Assembly: GCF_017874715.1 (NCBI RefSeq)
Contig: NZ_JAGGLR010000002.1
Location: forward strand, 124,001-188,000
Direction of reading: 5' to 3'
DNA from: Streptomyces iranensis
GTDB lineage: Bacteria > Actinomycetota > Actinomycetes > Streptomycetales > Streptomycetaceae
Length of the DNA: 64,000 nt
The notes beneath the pieces are model-generated. The model saw only the letters and a list, made by a program, of their open reading frames with translations, did no database searches and was not told the origin of the DNA. Made by a program: the position numbers and the translations under genes. Every line of letters starts with the position of its first letter. Positions within the stretch are counted from its first letter, which is position 1. Shown one piece after another: positions 50,897 through 59,214 of this stretch.

Positions 50897-51958
50897 ATGG
50901 CGAGCGCGACCTCGGTCCGGCCCGTCGACGGCGGCGCGTGGACACTGGAGAACGACGCGGTCACGGTGGTGGTGAACCCGGCCCGGGGCACCGACATCCT
51001 CTCGCTGGTCTGGAAGGCCACCGGCGAGGAGATCCTGTGGCGCAGCCCGCACTGGGCGGACCGGGTGCCGGCCGCCGACACCGCGGACGCGAGCGATGTG
51101 TCGTTCTTCGACAACTACGCGGGCGGCATACAGGAGTTGTTCCCGAACGCGGGGCCACCGACCACCGTGCGCGGCGCTCCGCTGCCGTTCCACGGTGAGG
51201 CGGCCCGCCGCTCGTGGGCGGCCGAGGCCGTGGAGACGGCGGACGGGACCGCGCTGCGGTGCGTCACCCGGCTCGCCCGCTACCCGTTCCGCATGACCAA
51301 GACCTTCTCACTCGACGGCTCCGTGCTGCGTTTCCGGAGCGAGGTGGAGAACCTCTCCACCCGGGCCCTCCCCTCGAACTGGGGCCTGCATCCCGCCTTC
51401 AACACCGCGACGGTGGCCCGCGCGGCCACCGTGTACGGCCCGTTCGAGGAGCTCACCGCGCATCCGGAGGACTTCGGCGCCCGGCAGTGGATGGCACCCG
51501 GCGAGAAGCGCCGGGTGCCCGCCGTGGCCCCGGGCGTGGGAGCCCTCGAGCTCGCGCCGGGCGAGGGCCCGACGGCCGACCTCGGCTACGCAACCGTCAC
51601 GGGCGGCTGGTTCGGGCTGCGCTCACCGGGCTGCGGTCTGGTGGCGACGATGAGCTGGCGGCCCGAGCTGTTCCCCGAGATCTGGGTGTGGCAGGAGTGC
51701 CACGCGCCCGACGACTACCCCTGGTGGGGCGCCGAGCACATCGTGGCGGTCGAACCGCACACCACCTCGCCGTTCATGCCGCTCGGCGAGCGGCTGGAGC
51801 GCCCCGGCGTGCCGGTCATCGCCGGAGGGTCCACGCTGAGCGCCGAGTTCACGCTCGGCGTCCATCGAATCGCCGACGACGAGGTGCCGGTCGATGTCGA
51901 CGAACGGGGCGTGCCGGTGCTGATCACCGTCTCGGACGAGGGGGAGGGCGCGGCATGA
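50897..51958 (+). CDS. Aldose-1-epimerase-like protein (galactose-mutarotase fold)
   Basis: The 353-residue protein has a mutarotase-type beta-sandwich: VVVNPARGTDILSLVWKATG, NYAGGIQELFPNAGPPTTVR, NWGLHPAFNTATVARAA with the His seen in epimerases, and WVWQECHAPDDYPWWGAEHI. It fits the DUF4432/aldose-epimerase group found next to sugar oxidation genes, and may supply the correct anomer to the dehydrogenase or act on an oxidised sugar. Three starts are possible (50885, 50891, 50897); 50897 has GGGAG six bases upstream. Confidence 0.78.
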   Translation: MASATSVRPVDGGAWTLENDAVTVVVNPARGTDILSLVWKATGEEILWRSPHWADRVPAADTADASDVSFFDNYAGGIQELFPNAGPPTTVRGAPLPFHGEAARRSWAAEAVETADGTALRCVTRLARYPFRMTKTFSLDGSVLRFRSEVENLSTRALPSNWGLHPAFNTATVARAATVYGPFEELTAHPEDFGARQWMAPGEKRRVPAVAPGVGALELAPGEGPTADLGYATVTGGWFGLRSPGCGLVATMSWRPELFPEIWVWQECHAPDDYPWWGAEHIVAVEPHTTSPFMPLGERLERPGVPVIAGGSTLSAEFTLGVHRIADDEVPVDVDERGVPVLITVSDEGEGAA

Positions 51959-52740
51959 GCCGATTCACCGATCGCGTCGCGATCGTCACCGGGGCGGGGG
52001 CGGGCATCGGCCGGGCCGCGGCCGAGCGCATCGCGAGCGAGGGCGGCTCCGTGGCCGTCTTCGACATCTCGGCCGAGCGCGCCGAGGAGTCCGCGCGCAC
52101 GATCGCCGGCGCCGGTGGCTCCGCCACGCCCTTCGCGGTGGACGTCTCCGACCCCGATCAGGTGCGCGGGGCCGTGGACGAGGTGGTGGCCACGCTCGGC
52201 GTTCCGTTCTCGCTGGTGAACAGCGCGGGCATCCTGCGCATCTCCCCCGCCCTGGAGATGAGCGCGGACGACTTCGACACCGTGCTCGGCGTCAATCTGC
52301 GCGGGGTGTTCCTCATGGCCACCGCTGTCGCGCGGCACATGGTGGCGGCGAAGCGGCCGGGCCGTATCGTCAATGTCTCGTCGATCCACTCGGTGATCTC
52401 GCTGCGCGAGGCGGCCGCCTACGCCGCCTCCAAGGGCGGGATCGAGGCGCTCACCTTCACCCTCGCGGGAGAGTGGGCCGAGCACGGCATCACGGTCAAC
52501 GCGGTGCGCCCGGGGGCCACTTGGTCCGCGCTGACCACGCCCCTCTACACGGACGACGTCGTGGCCTCGCTGAACCGGCGCATCCCGCTCGGCGCGGTGG
52601 CCCGCGCCGAGCAGGTGGCCGCGGCGATCGCCTATCTGGCCTCCGAGGACGCCTCGTACTCGACCGGGGCGACGCTCTCGGTCGACGGCGGCTACACCAT
52701 CAACGGCGACATGCCGAACGCGGTCTACGAACGCGATTGA
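51955..52740 (+). CDS. Short-chain dehydrogenase/reductase
   Basis: The 261-residue classical SDR has VTGAGAGIGRAAAERI (11-26), acidic D in VAVFDISAERA (NAD), NSAGILRIS, VSSIHSVISLREAAAYAASK covering the catalytic Ser and Tyr-x3-Lys, and VDGGYTINGDMP. ATG 51955 overlaps the previous stop (ATGA). Last gene of the lactonase operon; a strong terminator follows 12 bases on. Confidence 0.91.
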   Translation: MSRFTDRVAIVTGAGAGIGRAAAERIASEGGSVAVFDISAERAEESARTIAGAGGSATPFAVDVSDPDQVRGAVDEVVATLGVPFSLVNSAGILRISPALEMSADDFDTVLGVNLRGVFLMATAVARHMVAAKRPGRIVNVSSIHSVISLREAAAYAASKGGIEALTFTLAGEWAEHGITVNAVRPGATWSALTTPLYTDDVVASLNRRIPLGAVARAEQVAAAIAYLASEDASYSTGATLSVDGGYTINGDMPNAVYERD

Positions 52741-52752
52741 CCCATCGCATCA

Positions 52753-52798
52753 CAGAGGGCAGGGGCCGGAATCGTGAGATTCCGGCCCCTGCCCTCTG
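52753..52798. terminator. Bidirectional terminator with GNRA-type loop
   Basis: Perfect 21-bp stem (52753-52773 with 52778-52798) closed by GTGA, between the convergent lactonase operon and ABC importer. Confidence 0.9.
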
Positions 52799-52812
52799 CG
52801 CGTGGCCCCGGC

Positions 52813-53823
52813 TCAGAACACGGAGTGCGGGTCGAGGTAGTCGTCCACGTTCTCGCAGTTGATGCCCGCGGCCTTGGTGTAGCGCTGCTTCTCGATGTCC
52901 TTGGGCGCCACATCGCCGGTGCCGATCCGCAGCGCGAGGTCGAAGGCGAGGTCGGCGGCCAGCTTGGGCGAGTTCAAGCCGGTGGAGATGTACCGGCCGT
53001 CGCACCCGCCCGCGCTGATCTCCTGGAGCGCCTGCTTCTGCCCGTCCGCCGCCGCGGCGACCAGCGTCTTCTTGTTGCCCTTGTCGCGCAGCGTGCTGAG
53101 GGCTCCGAGCGTCATCGAGTCGTTGAGGCCCACGATGAGGTCCACGTTGCGGTGTGCGGCGAGGATCGACTCGGTGGCGGGTACCGCGGCGTCCTGGGAG
53201 TAGTTCGCGGGAGTCCTGGCCACGAGGTGGTATTTGACGCCACCGGCGCGCAGACCGTCGAGGAACCCCCGCTGGCGGTCGGGGCCGACGATCTCGTCGT
53301 CCGGCCCGCCGTTGAGGACGGCCAGGCTGATCGTCGAACCACGGTGGAACCGCTTGGCCGCGAGCCGCCCCGAGAGCTTTCCGATCGCGTAGTTGTCGGA
53401 GGAGACGGAGGTGACACCGACCCCCTCGATACCGGTGTCGACGAAGACCAGCGGCACCTCCCCCGCCACGTCCTTCAGCTGTACCTGCTGTGTCTTCGGG
53501 CTCATCGCGTCGACCACGAGGACGTCGATACCCTGCGCCACCAGGGTCTGGGCCTGGTTCAGCTGGGTGACCGCGTCCCCGTCGGCGTTCTGCACCTCCA
53601 GATGGAAACCCCGCTTCCTGGCCTTCTTCCTGGCCGCGTCGACCATCGCCGCGAAGTAGGGCGCGTCCAGCTGCCGCTGGGAGAATCCGATCGTGACGTC
53701 GGTGGGCTTCTTGGCCTCCCTGGGGCCGCCCGCGGACGCCTTGCCACCGATGGTCGTACAGCCGGCCAGGACCAGCGCCGCCGCGGACAGCGCGGCGAGT
53801 GGGCCCCGTCGCATGGTTGTCAT
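52813..53823 (-). CDS. Sugar-binding lipoprotein of an ABC importer
   Basis: The 336-residue protein has a lipobox LVLAGC (Cys near 22) and an RbsB-like fold: VTIGFSQRQLDAPYFAAMVD, GIDVLVVDAMSPKTQQVQLK, LVFVDTGIEGVGVTSVSSDN, DLIVGLNDSMTLGALSTLRD. The ATG at 53823 has GGAG six bases upstream; an ATG 27 bases earlier has none. It follows the permease by 36 bases and is the third gene of its operon. It is convergent with the lactonase operon and may feed it. Confidence 0.92.
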   Translation of the reverse strand: MTTMRRGPLAALSAAALVLAGCTTIGGKASAGGPREAKKPTDVTIGFSQRQLDAPYFAAMVDAARKKARKRGFHLEVQNADGDAVTQLNQAQTLVAQGIDVLVVDAMSPKTQQVQLKDVAGEVPLVFVDTGIEGVGVTSVSSDNYAIGKLSGRLAAKRFHRGSTISLAVLNGGPDDEIVGPDRQRGFLDGLRAGGVKYHLVARTPANYSQDAAVPATESILAAHRNVDLIVGLNDSMTLGALSTLRDKGNKKTLVAAAADGQKQALQEISAGGCDGRYISTGLNSPKLAADLAFDLALRIGTGDVAPKDIEKQRYTKAAGINCENVDDYLDPHSVF

Positions 53824-53859
53824 GCAGATCTCCGTGTCGTGTCTGGTCATACGCCGGGC

Positions 53860-54897
53860 TCAGGAGTGTGCGGTCCGCTGCCGGCGGCGCCGGGTGAACT
53901 GGACGGTGGTGAGGACCATCGCGAAGATGATCAAAGCCCCGCGGAAGGCGTCCTGCAGAAATGTGGAGACGTTGAGCAGCACCAGCAGGTTGGAGATCAC
54001 GCCGAAGATGAGCGTGCCCAGGAACGCGCCGAGCACCCGGCCGCGGCCGCCCACGAGGCTGGCACCGCCGATGACCACCGCCGCGATCGAGTCGATCTCG
54101 TAGTTGTCCCCTCCGGTCGGAGTGGCCGCGCCGATGCGGGCGGCGAGCAGGAAGCCCGCGAAGCCGACCAGCACACCCGCGATCACATACACCGTGATCA
54201 TGGTGGCCTTCACCGGGACACCCGAGGCGTGGGCGGCCTCCTTGCTGCTGCCGAGCGCGTACACCCGGCGCCCGAACACGGTACGGCGGGTCAGGAAGGC
54301 CATGGCCATCGCGAGCACGATCCACACGATGCCGAGCACGGGGACCCCGCCGATCGCCGTCGTGGCGATGGTACGGAAGTCCGCGGCGTGGGGGCTGACC
54401 GGCTGGCCCTCGGTGTAGGCGTAGACCAGCCCCCGGCCCAGCGCGAGCATGCCGAGAGTCACGATGAACGCCTCGAGCCCGCGGTAGGCGATGAGATAGC
54501 CGTTGAAAGCCCCGATGGCGGCGCCCAGCGCGATCGCGACCGCCACGGCGAGCAACGTGTTCCCGCCGCCGAAGAGACCGGCGGAGAGCACACCGGCGAG
54601 CCCGGCGACCGCGCCGACGGAGATGTCGATGCCACCGGTGAGCACGATGAGGAACTGCGCGAGCGTGACGATGCCGATCACCGACACCTGCAGCAGCAGG
54701 TTGGACACGTTGTACGAGGAGAAGAACGCGTCGGAGGTGAGGCCCGCGAAGATCAGCAGCGCGATGAGGATGTAGAGCGGGTACTGCTCCTTCGCCCACT
54801 GCCCGGCCCGGCGCAGCGTCAGGCCGTGGGCGGGCGCCGTCACCTCGTCGTCCGCGGCTGGTGCGGCGGCCGTCCTGGTCGCGGTGTCGTGGCTCAC
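53860..54897 (-). CDS. Sugar ABC transporter permease (RbsC type)
   Basis: The 345-residue membrane protein has 8-10 hydrophobic segments and QFLIVLTGGIDISVGAVAGL, AFNGYLIAYRGLEAFIVTLG and AVVIGGASLVGGRGRVLGAF, the RbsC family hallmarks. The GTG at 54897 overlaps the stop of the ATPase gene (GTGA). Family-level similarity to the permease at 36276 is clear but the substrate loops differ. Confidence 0.93.
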   Translation of the reverse strand: MSHDTATRTAAAPAADDEVTAPAHGLTLRRAGQWAKEQYPLYILIALLIFAGLTSDAFFSSYNVSNLLLQVSVIGIVTLAQFLIVLTGGIDISVGAVAGLAGVLSAGLFGGGNTLLAVAVAIALGAAIGAFNGYLIAYRGLEAFIVTLGMLALGRGLVYAYTEGQPVSPHAADFRTIATTAIGGVPVLGIVWIVLAMAMAFLTRRTVFGRRVYALGSSKEAAHASGVPVKATMITVYVIAGVLVGFAGFLLAARIGAATPTGGDNYEIDSIAAVVIGGASLVGGRGRVLGAFLGTLIFGVISNLLVLLNVSTFLQDAFRGALIIFAMVLTTVQFTRRRRQRTAHS

Positions 54898-56453
54898 TGG
54901 ACTTCTCCTCCGAGGGCGGTACGGGTCAGGTCGTCGGTGGTGCTGGTCTTCGAGACGAACTCGCCGGCGATGACGCCGTCGCGCAGCACGATCACCCGGT
55001 TGCACAGGGCCAGGGCCTCCTCGGCCTCGCTGGTGACGACCACGACCGCCTTGCGCCGCTCGATGAGGCCCCGCACGATCTGATAGATGTTCAGCCGGGC
55101 ACCGACGTCGATGCCCTTGGTCGGTTCGTCCAGCACGACGACGTCGGGCTCGCTCTCCAGCGCCTTGGCGATGCACACCTTCTGCTGGTTGCCACCGGAG
55201 AGCGAGCGGGTCAACTGGTCGGCGCCGCCCTTGATCCCGAAATCGGAGACCAGCCGCGCCACCCGGCGGCGCTCCCGGCGGGTGTGCAGCACTCCGCGGG
55301 TGGAGAAGGCGCCCAGCGTGCTCAGCGTGAGGTTGGTGGCGTTGTCGAAGTCCTTGACGAACCCCTCGCGCCTGCGGTCCTCGCTGAGGTAGGCGATCCC
55401 CTGGCGCAGGGCGGCCCGCGGTGAGCGCGGGTTCACCTCGCGGCCGCGCACCCGCACGGTGCCGGTGTCGCGGTGCTGGTGGCCCGAGATGGACCGGGCG
55501 AGCGAGCTGCGCCCGCTGCCGACCAGTCCGTAGACGCCGACGATCTCGCCTTCCCGCACCGAGAGGGAGATGCCGGACGCCGATCCCGAGGACACGTCCC
55601 GCACCTCCAGCAGGGTGGGGGCGTCCGCCGCGGCCACCGGCTCGGGTGGCTCGAGGGCCATCACGGCCTCGCCGATCATGAGCGTCATGATCTCGTCGGG
55701 TGTGGTGTCCGCGGTGTCGACCACATCGACGAGGGAGCCGTTGCGCATGACCGCGATGCGGTCGGCGAGCGCGAACACCTCCGGCATGCGGTGCGAGACG
55801 AAGACGACCGTGGCACCGGCTTCGCGTTCCTTGCGCACGAGTGCCTCGACGTCCTTGAAGTGCTCCTCGGTGGTGGAGGCGGTCGTCTCGTCCAGCAGCA
55901 GGATGCGATGCTCGTTCACCTGGGAACGGCTGAGCGCCACCATCTGACGGGGGCCGGGCCCGAGCCGTCCGGCGGGCATGCCGAGGTCGGCGTCGCGCAT
56001 CCCGACCACGCCGAGGGCGGCGCGGGTACGCTCCGCGCGGTCGCGCCCCCCGACGAGCTGCCATGGCCTGCGGCGGCCCGCCGCGCTGAGGCCGGTCAGC
56101 CAGACGTTCTCCTGGACGCTGAAGGTGTCGACGATGACCGGCTCCTGGTGCATAAGGAGCACTCCGGCGTCCAGCGCCGCGGAGGGGGTGGTGATCTCGC
56201 CGTCGTAGCCGTCCACGATCACCCGCCCACTGGTGGGGCGCTCCTGACCGGCGAGCAGCTTGGTCAGCGTCGACTTGCCGGCGCCATTCGCACCGCAGAT
56301 GGCGAGCACCTCACCCGCGTAGCCGCTGAGCGTGACGTCGGAGACGGCGACCACGCCCGGGTAGACCTTTCCGACCCCGTCCAGAGTGAAGGTGACCGCC
56401 CTCGGCGGTGGTGACTCGGATACCGAGGACGCGCCCGCGCCCATGCTGCTCAC
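54894..56453 (-). CDS. Sugar ABC transporter ATP-binding protein, double domain (RbsA type)
   Basis: The 519-residue protein has two nucleotide-binding domains. The first has Walker A GANGAGKS (about 54-61), a degenerate signature LGPGPRQMVALSRSQ and Walker B ILLLDETTAS with DETT in place of DEPT. The second has GLVGSGRSS as a variant Walker A, signature LSGGNQQKVCIAKAL and Walker B VVVLDEPTKGIDVG. This asymmetry is usual for RbsA/MglA proteins. GTG 56453 has GGGAG. First gene of the importer operon. Confidence 0.94.
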   Translation of the reverse strand: MSSMGAGASSVSESPPPRAVTFTLDGVGKVYPGVVAVSDVTLSGYAGEVLAICGANGAGKSTLTKLLAGQERPTSGRVIVDGYDGEITTPSAALDAGVLLMHQEPVIVDTFSVQENVWLTGLSAAGRRRPWQLVGGRDRAERTRAALGVVGMRDADLGMPAGRLGPGPRQMVALSRSQVNEHRILLLDETTASTTEEHFKDVEALVRKEREAGATVVFVSHRMPEVFALADRIAVMRNGSLVDVVDTADTTPDEIMTLMIGEAVMALEPPEPVAAADAPTLLEVRDVSSGSASGISLSVREGEIVGVYGLVGSGRSSLARSISGHQHRDTGTVRVRGREVNPRSPRAALRQGIAYLSEDRRREGFVKDFDNATNLTLSTLGAFSTRGVLHTRRERRRVARLVSDFGIKGGADQLTRSLSGGNQQKVCIAKALESEPDVVVLDEPTKGIDVGARLNIYQIVRGLIERRKAVVVVTSEAEEALALCNRVIVLRDGVIAGEFVSKTSTTDDLTRTALGGEVQ

Positions 56454-56547
56454 TTCGACTGCTCCCTTGCGCTAGGCACGCCACTCCTCGTCGAGAAGGC
56501 CGATCGCTGCTGCCCATGGCTCCGTGGGGCCGGGCTGCGACCTTTTT

Positions 56548-56557
56548 TCTCATGAGA
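56548..56557. promoter_or_regulatory. Small palindrome in the importer promoter region
   Basis: TCTCATGAGA, a perfect palindrome 95 bases before the importer operon. On the minus strand a candidate TTGTCC/GTTCAT promoter (17-base spacing) lies just upstream of it, so an operator downstream of -10 is possible. The CCTGTA GntR motif is not present here. Confidence 0.3.
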
Positions 56558-56599
56558 TGAACGCTGTGTCTACTGCATGGGACAAACAAATGCGGCGAT

Positions 56600-57613
56600 C
56601 TACCCCGTCACGGGCCCCCCGGCGACGGCGGGCGAGGGGAAGTGCGGCAGTACGTGGTCGGTGAGTTCGGCCAGGACGTCCTCGACGGGGCGGTCGTTCG
56701 GCCGCAGGTTGAACGCGACATGCGCGACACCGAGGGCGGACATCTTCTCCAGGTGCTCCACGAGGCCCTCCCGGCCGGTGCGCAGGCCGAGCCGGATGGT
56801 GGTGGCGGGGGCCGCGGGGTCGGGCAGGAGGTCGAGCATCATGGGGGTCAGATAGGGCTTGGGGCGGTCGGCCGTCAGCTGCCGCCACCGCTCCGTCTTC
56901 AGGCGGAGCGCTCCCAGGTCACGGGGGTAGTTGAGGCTCGCGTCGACGTGTTCCGCGATCCACTCCGGGCTCTGCTGTGCGTTGCCCGCGACCGCGATCG
57001 GGATGGTCCCGTCGGTGGGCTTGGGCAGGACGTCGAGTTGCCGGTCGGGGGTGAGGCCGAGCTGGGGCAGATCCAGCCCCTCGCCGGTGGGCGGGGTGGC
57101 CCAGGCGGTGCGCAGCACCTCGACGCCGGTGCGGAAGGTCTCGGCGCGGGTGGTGAACTCGACGCCGAAGAGCGGGTATTCGACGGGACGGTCACCGCTG
57201 GCCAGGCCGAGGACGAAGCGTCCGCCGGACAGGACGTCGACGGTGGCGGCCGCCTTGGCGACCAGAAGTGGCCGGCGCAGTGGCAGGACGACGGCCGCGG
57301 TGCCGAGGACCGCGCGTTCGGTGACCGCCGCGAGGTGTCCCAGGTGGGTGAAGGTCTCGAACACCGACCCGGCGTCGCCGAAGTGCACCGGATCGTACAG
57401 CGGGACGTCACGGACCCACAGGGCGGCGAATCCGGACCGGTCGGCGAGGCGGGCGAGGTGGGCGTGTGCGCCGAGGGACGGCACGCCGAAGGGGCGGCCC
57501 GCCTTCCGGTCGGTGGCCAGCCGGGACTGCCCCCAGTCGTTGTCCAGGGGGAGTTCCAGGCCGAGGGTGAGGCGGCCGCCGGGGTGGGTCAGACGGTTCA
57601 GGGCAGTGGACAT
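56600..57613 (-). CDS. LLM-class flavin-dependent oxidoreductase
   Basis: The 337-residue protein matches the luciferase-like monooxygenase family: LGLELPLDNDWGQSRLATDR, SGFAALWVRDVPLYDP, VLGTAAVVLPLRRPLLVAKA, LSGGRFVLGLASGDRPVEYP. It would use reduced flavin (F420 or FMN) from solution. Such proteins are common and their substrates rarely known. Ribosome site before ATG 57613 is weak. It is downstream of the aldo/keto reductase gene on the same strand, beyond a small repeat. Confidence 0.88.
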   Translation of the reverse strand: MSTALNRLTHPGGRLTLGLELPLDNDWGQSRLATDRKAGRPFGVPSLGAHAHLARLADRSGFAALWVRDVPLYDPVHFGDAGSVFETFTHLGHLAAVTERAVLGTAAVVLPLRRPLLVAKAAATVDVLSGGRFVLGLASGDRPVEYPLFGVEFTTRAETFRTGVEVLRTAWATPPTGEGLDLPQLGLTPDRQLDVLPKPTDGTIPIAVAGNAQQSPEWIAEHVDASLNYPRDLGALRLKTERWRQLTADRPKPYLTPMMLDLLPDPAAPATTIRLGLRTGREGLVEHLEKMSALGVAHVAFNLRPNDRPVEDVLAELTDHVLPHFPSPAVAGGPVTG

Positions 57614-57709
57614 GATGCGAGGACGGCTTCCGGGAGAGGGGAAACGGGGGCGGGAACGGGCCGCGCCGCCCCGGCCGGCTGATGAGCACGGCCGCGGCGG
57701 CGCGGTCGA

Positions 57710-57739
57710 GTGGGGGGTGGTCGGGTGGGGGGTGGTCCA
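57710..57739. repeat. Two 15-bp tandem repeats beyond the aldo/keto reductase gene
   Basis: GTGGGGGGTGGTCGG at 57710-57724 followed by GTGGGGGGTGGTCCA at 57725-57739, starting 18 bases beyond the stop of the minus-strand reductase gene. Confidence 0.88.
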
Positions 57740-57757
57740 GCGGCGTGGCGGCCGGGG

Positions 57758-58582
57758 TCAGTTGAGGGTGTCGGGGTCCGGCCCGGTGCGCTGACCGCGG
57801 TCGAGAGCGCCGATCGCCTCGATGTCCTCAGGGGTGAGGGTGAAGTCGAAGACGTCGATGTTCTCCCGGATGCGGGCGGGGGTCACGGACTTGGGGATCA
57901 CGACGTTCCCCAGCTGGAGGTGCCAGCGCAGGACCACCTGGGCGGGCGTCTTGCCGTGCCGCTGCGCTATCGCGGTGAGCGCGGGGTCCTGGAGAAGGGC
58001 GCCCTGGGCCAGCGGGCTCCACGCCTCGGTGGCGATGTTGTGCTGGGCGTGGAAGGCCCGCAGCTCCCCCTGCTGGAGGTAGGGGTGCAGCTCGACCTGG
58101 TTGATGACCGGGACCACACCGCTGTGGTCCAGCAGCCGCCCCAGATGGGCGGGCTGGAAGTTGGACACGCCGATGGCGCGGGTACGGCCGTCGGCCAGCA
58201 GCTTCTCCAGGGCGCGCCAGGTGTCCAGGTAGCGGTCGCGGGCCGGGGTGGGCCAGTGGATCAGGTAGAGGTCCACGTAGTCGGTGCCCAGCTTGGCCAG
58301 GCTGGCGTCGAAGGCCGCGAGGGTGGAGTCGTACCCCTGGTCGGCGTTCCACAGCTTGGTGGTGAGGAACAGCTCCTCGCGGGGGACGCCGGACTCGGCC
58401 AGGGCACGGCCGACACCGGCCTCGTTGCCGTAGATGGCCGCGGTGTCGATGGAGCGGTAGCCGGCCTCGATGGCGGAGAGCACCGCGCCGGTGGTCCGCT
58501 CGTCCTCCACCTGGAAGACGCCGAAGCCCAGTTGCGGGATCTCGAGGCCGGTGTGGAGGGTGACGTTGGGTACGGAGGTCAT
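57758..58582 (-). CDS. Aldo/keto reductase
   Basis: The 274-residue AKR has the barrel signatures FGVFQVEDERTTGAVLSAIE, catalytic Asp/Tyr region YRSIDTAAIYGNEAGVGRAL, catalytic Lys in FLTTKLWNADQG, DLYLIHWP and VIPKSVTPARIRENIDVFDF. It is closest to 2,5-diketo-D-gluconate reductase-like AKRs, NADPH-dependent enzymes reducing aldehydes and ketones. GAAGGA precedes the ATG. It lies between the GlcG-like gene and the LLM oxidoreductase in one minus-strand series. Confidence 0.93.
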   Translation of the reverse strand: MTSVPNVTLHTGLEIPQLGFGVFQVEDERTTGAVLSAIEAGYRSIDTAAIYGNEAGVGRALAESGVPREELFLTTKLWNADQGYDSTLAAFDASLAKLGTDYVDLYLIHWPTPARDRYLDTWRALEKLLADGRTRAIGVSNFQPAHLGRLLDHSGVVPVINQVELHPYLQQGELRAFHAQHNIATEAWSPLAQGALLQDPALTAIAQRHGKTPAQVVLRWHLQLGNVVIPKSVTPARIRENIDVFDFTLTPEDIEAIGALDRGQRTGPDPDTLN

Positions 58583-58613
58583 GGTGTCCTTCGTCGGGTC
58601 GTGTGTGTTGTGG

Positions 58614-58732
58614 GGTTCTGGGATCTCGGGGGTTCTGGGGTCCCCGGTGGTTCCGAGGTCTCGGGGGTTCTGGAGCCCTCGGTGGTTCCGAGGTCTCGGG
58701 GGTTCTGGAGCCCTCGGTGGTTCCGAGGTCTC
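58614..58732. repeat. 35-bp tandem repeat array
   Basis: Two identical 35-bp units (58646-58680, 58681-58715), a 17-base partial third (58716-58732) ending at the stop codon of the GlcG-like gene, and a degenerate unit at 58614-58645. Each unit contains GGTTCCGAGGTCTCGGGGG. Confidence 0.95.
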
Positions 58733-59156
58733 AGCCGAGCGTCGCGACCGCCGTGGTGGCGATCTCGTGGTCCTGCTCGGGGGCGCCGCCGCCCACGCCG
58801 AGCGCGCCGATCAGCCGGCCGTCGCGGTGGACCGGGACGCCACCGGCGATGAACAGCAGCGGGCGGTCGAGGGCGGTGGGCAGGGTGTGGAAGGCGCCTC
58901 CGGGCTGGACCGCGTCGACCAGGCCCGCGGTGGGGGCGTCCAGCTGGAGCGCGGTGAACGCCTTGCGGGTGCTGGTCTCCCCCGCGATCAGTACGGCCCG
59001 GTCGTCGCGCCGGAAGGCCAGCGGATGGCCACCGGCGTCGAGGACGCTGATGGCGGCCGCCACCCCGGCCGCCTCGGCGGCGGCGCGGGCGGCCTGGACG
59101 AGGGCCTCGGCGTCCTTCGTGGTCAGCGGGGCGACGGCGGTCTCGGGAGTGCTCAT
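58731..59156 (-). CDS. GlcG/HbpS-family protein
   Basis: The 141-residue protein matches the GlcG/HbpS fold: LTTKDAEALVQAARAAAEAA, ISVLDAGGHPLAFRRDD, STRKAFTALQLDAPTAGL and GALGVGGGAPEQDHEIA. Family members bind haem or act beside glycolate and other oxidative pathways; HbpS of Streptomyces is an extracellular redox sensor, but this copy lacks a signal peptide and should be cytoplasmic. It lies between the MFS exporter and the aldo/keto reductase. Confidence 0.85.
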   Translation of the reverse strand: MSTPETAVAPLTTKDAEALVQAARAAAEAAGVAAAISVLDAGGHPLAFRRDDRAVLIAGETSTRKAFTALQLDAPTAGLVDAVQPGGAFHTLPTALDRPLLFIAGGVPVHRDGRLIGALGVGGGAPEQDHEIATTAVATLG

Positions 59157-59214
59157 GGCGGGTCGGTCTCCTTGATGGTGGTGGTGCTGTTCGGTGTTGG
59201 TGTTACGGGGTGAC

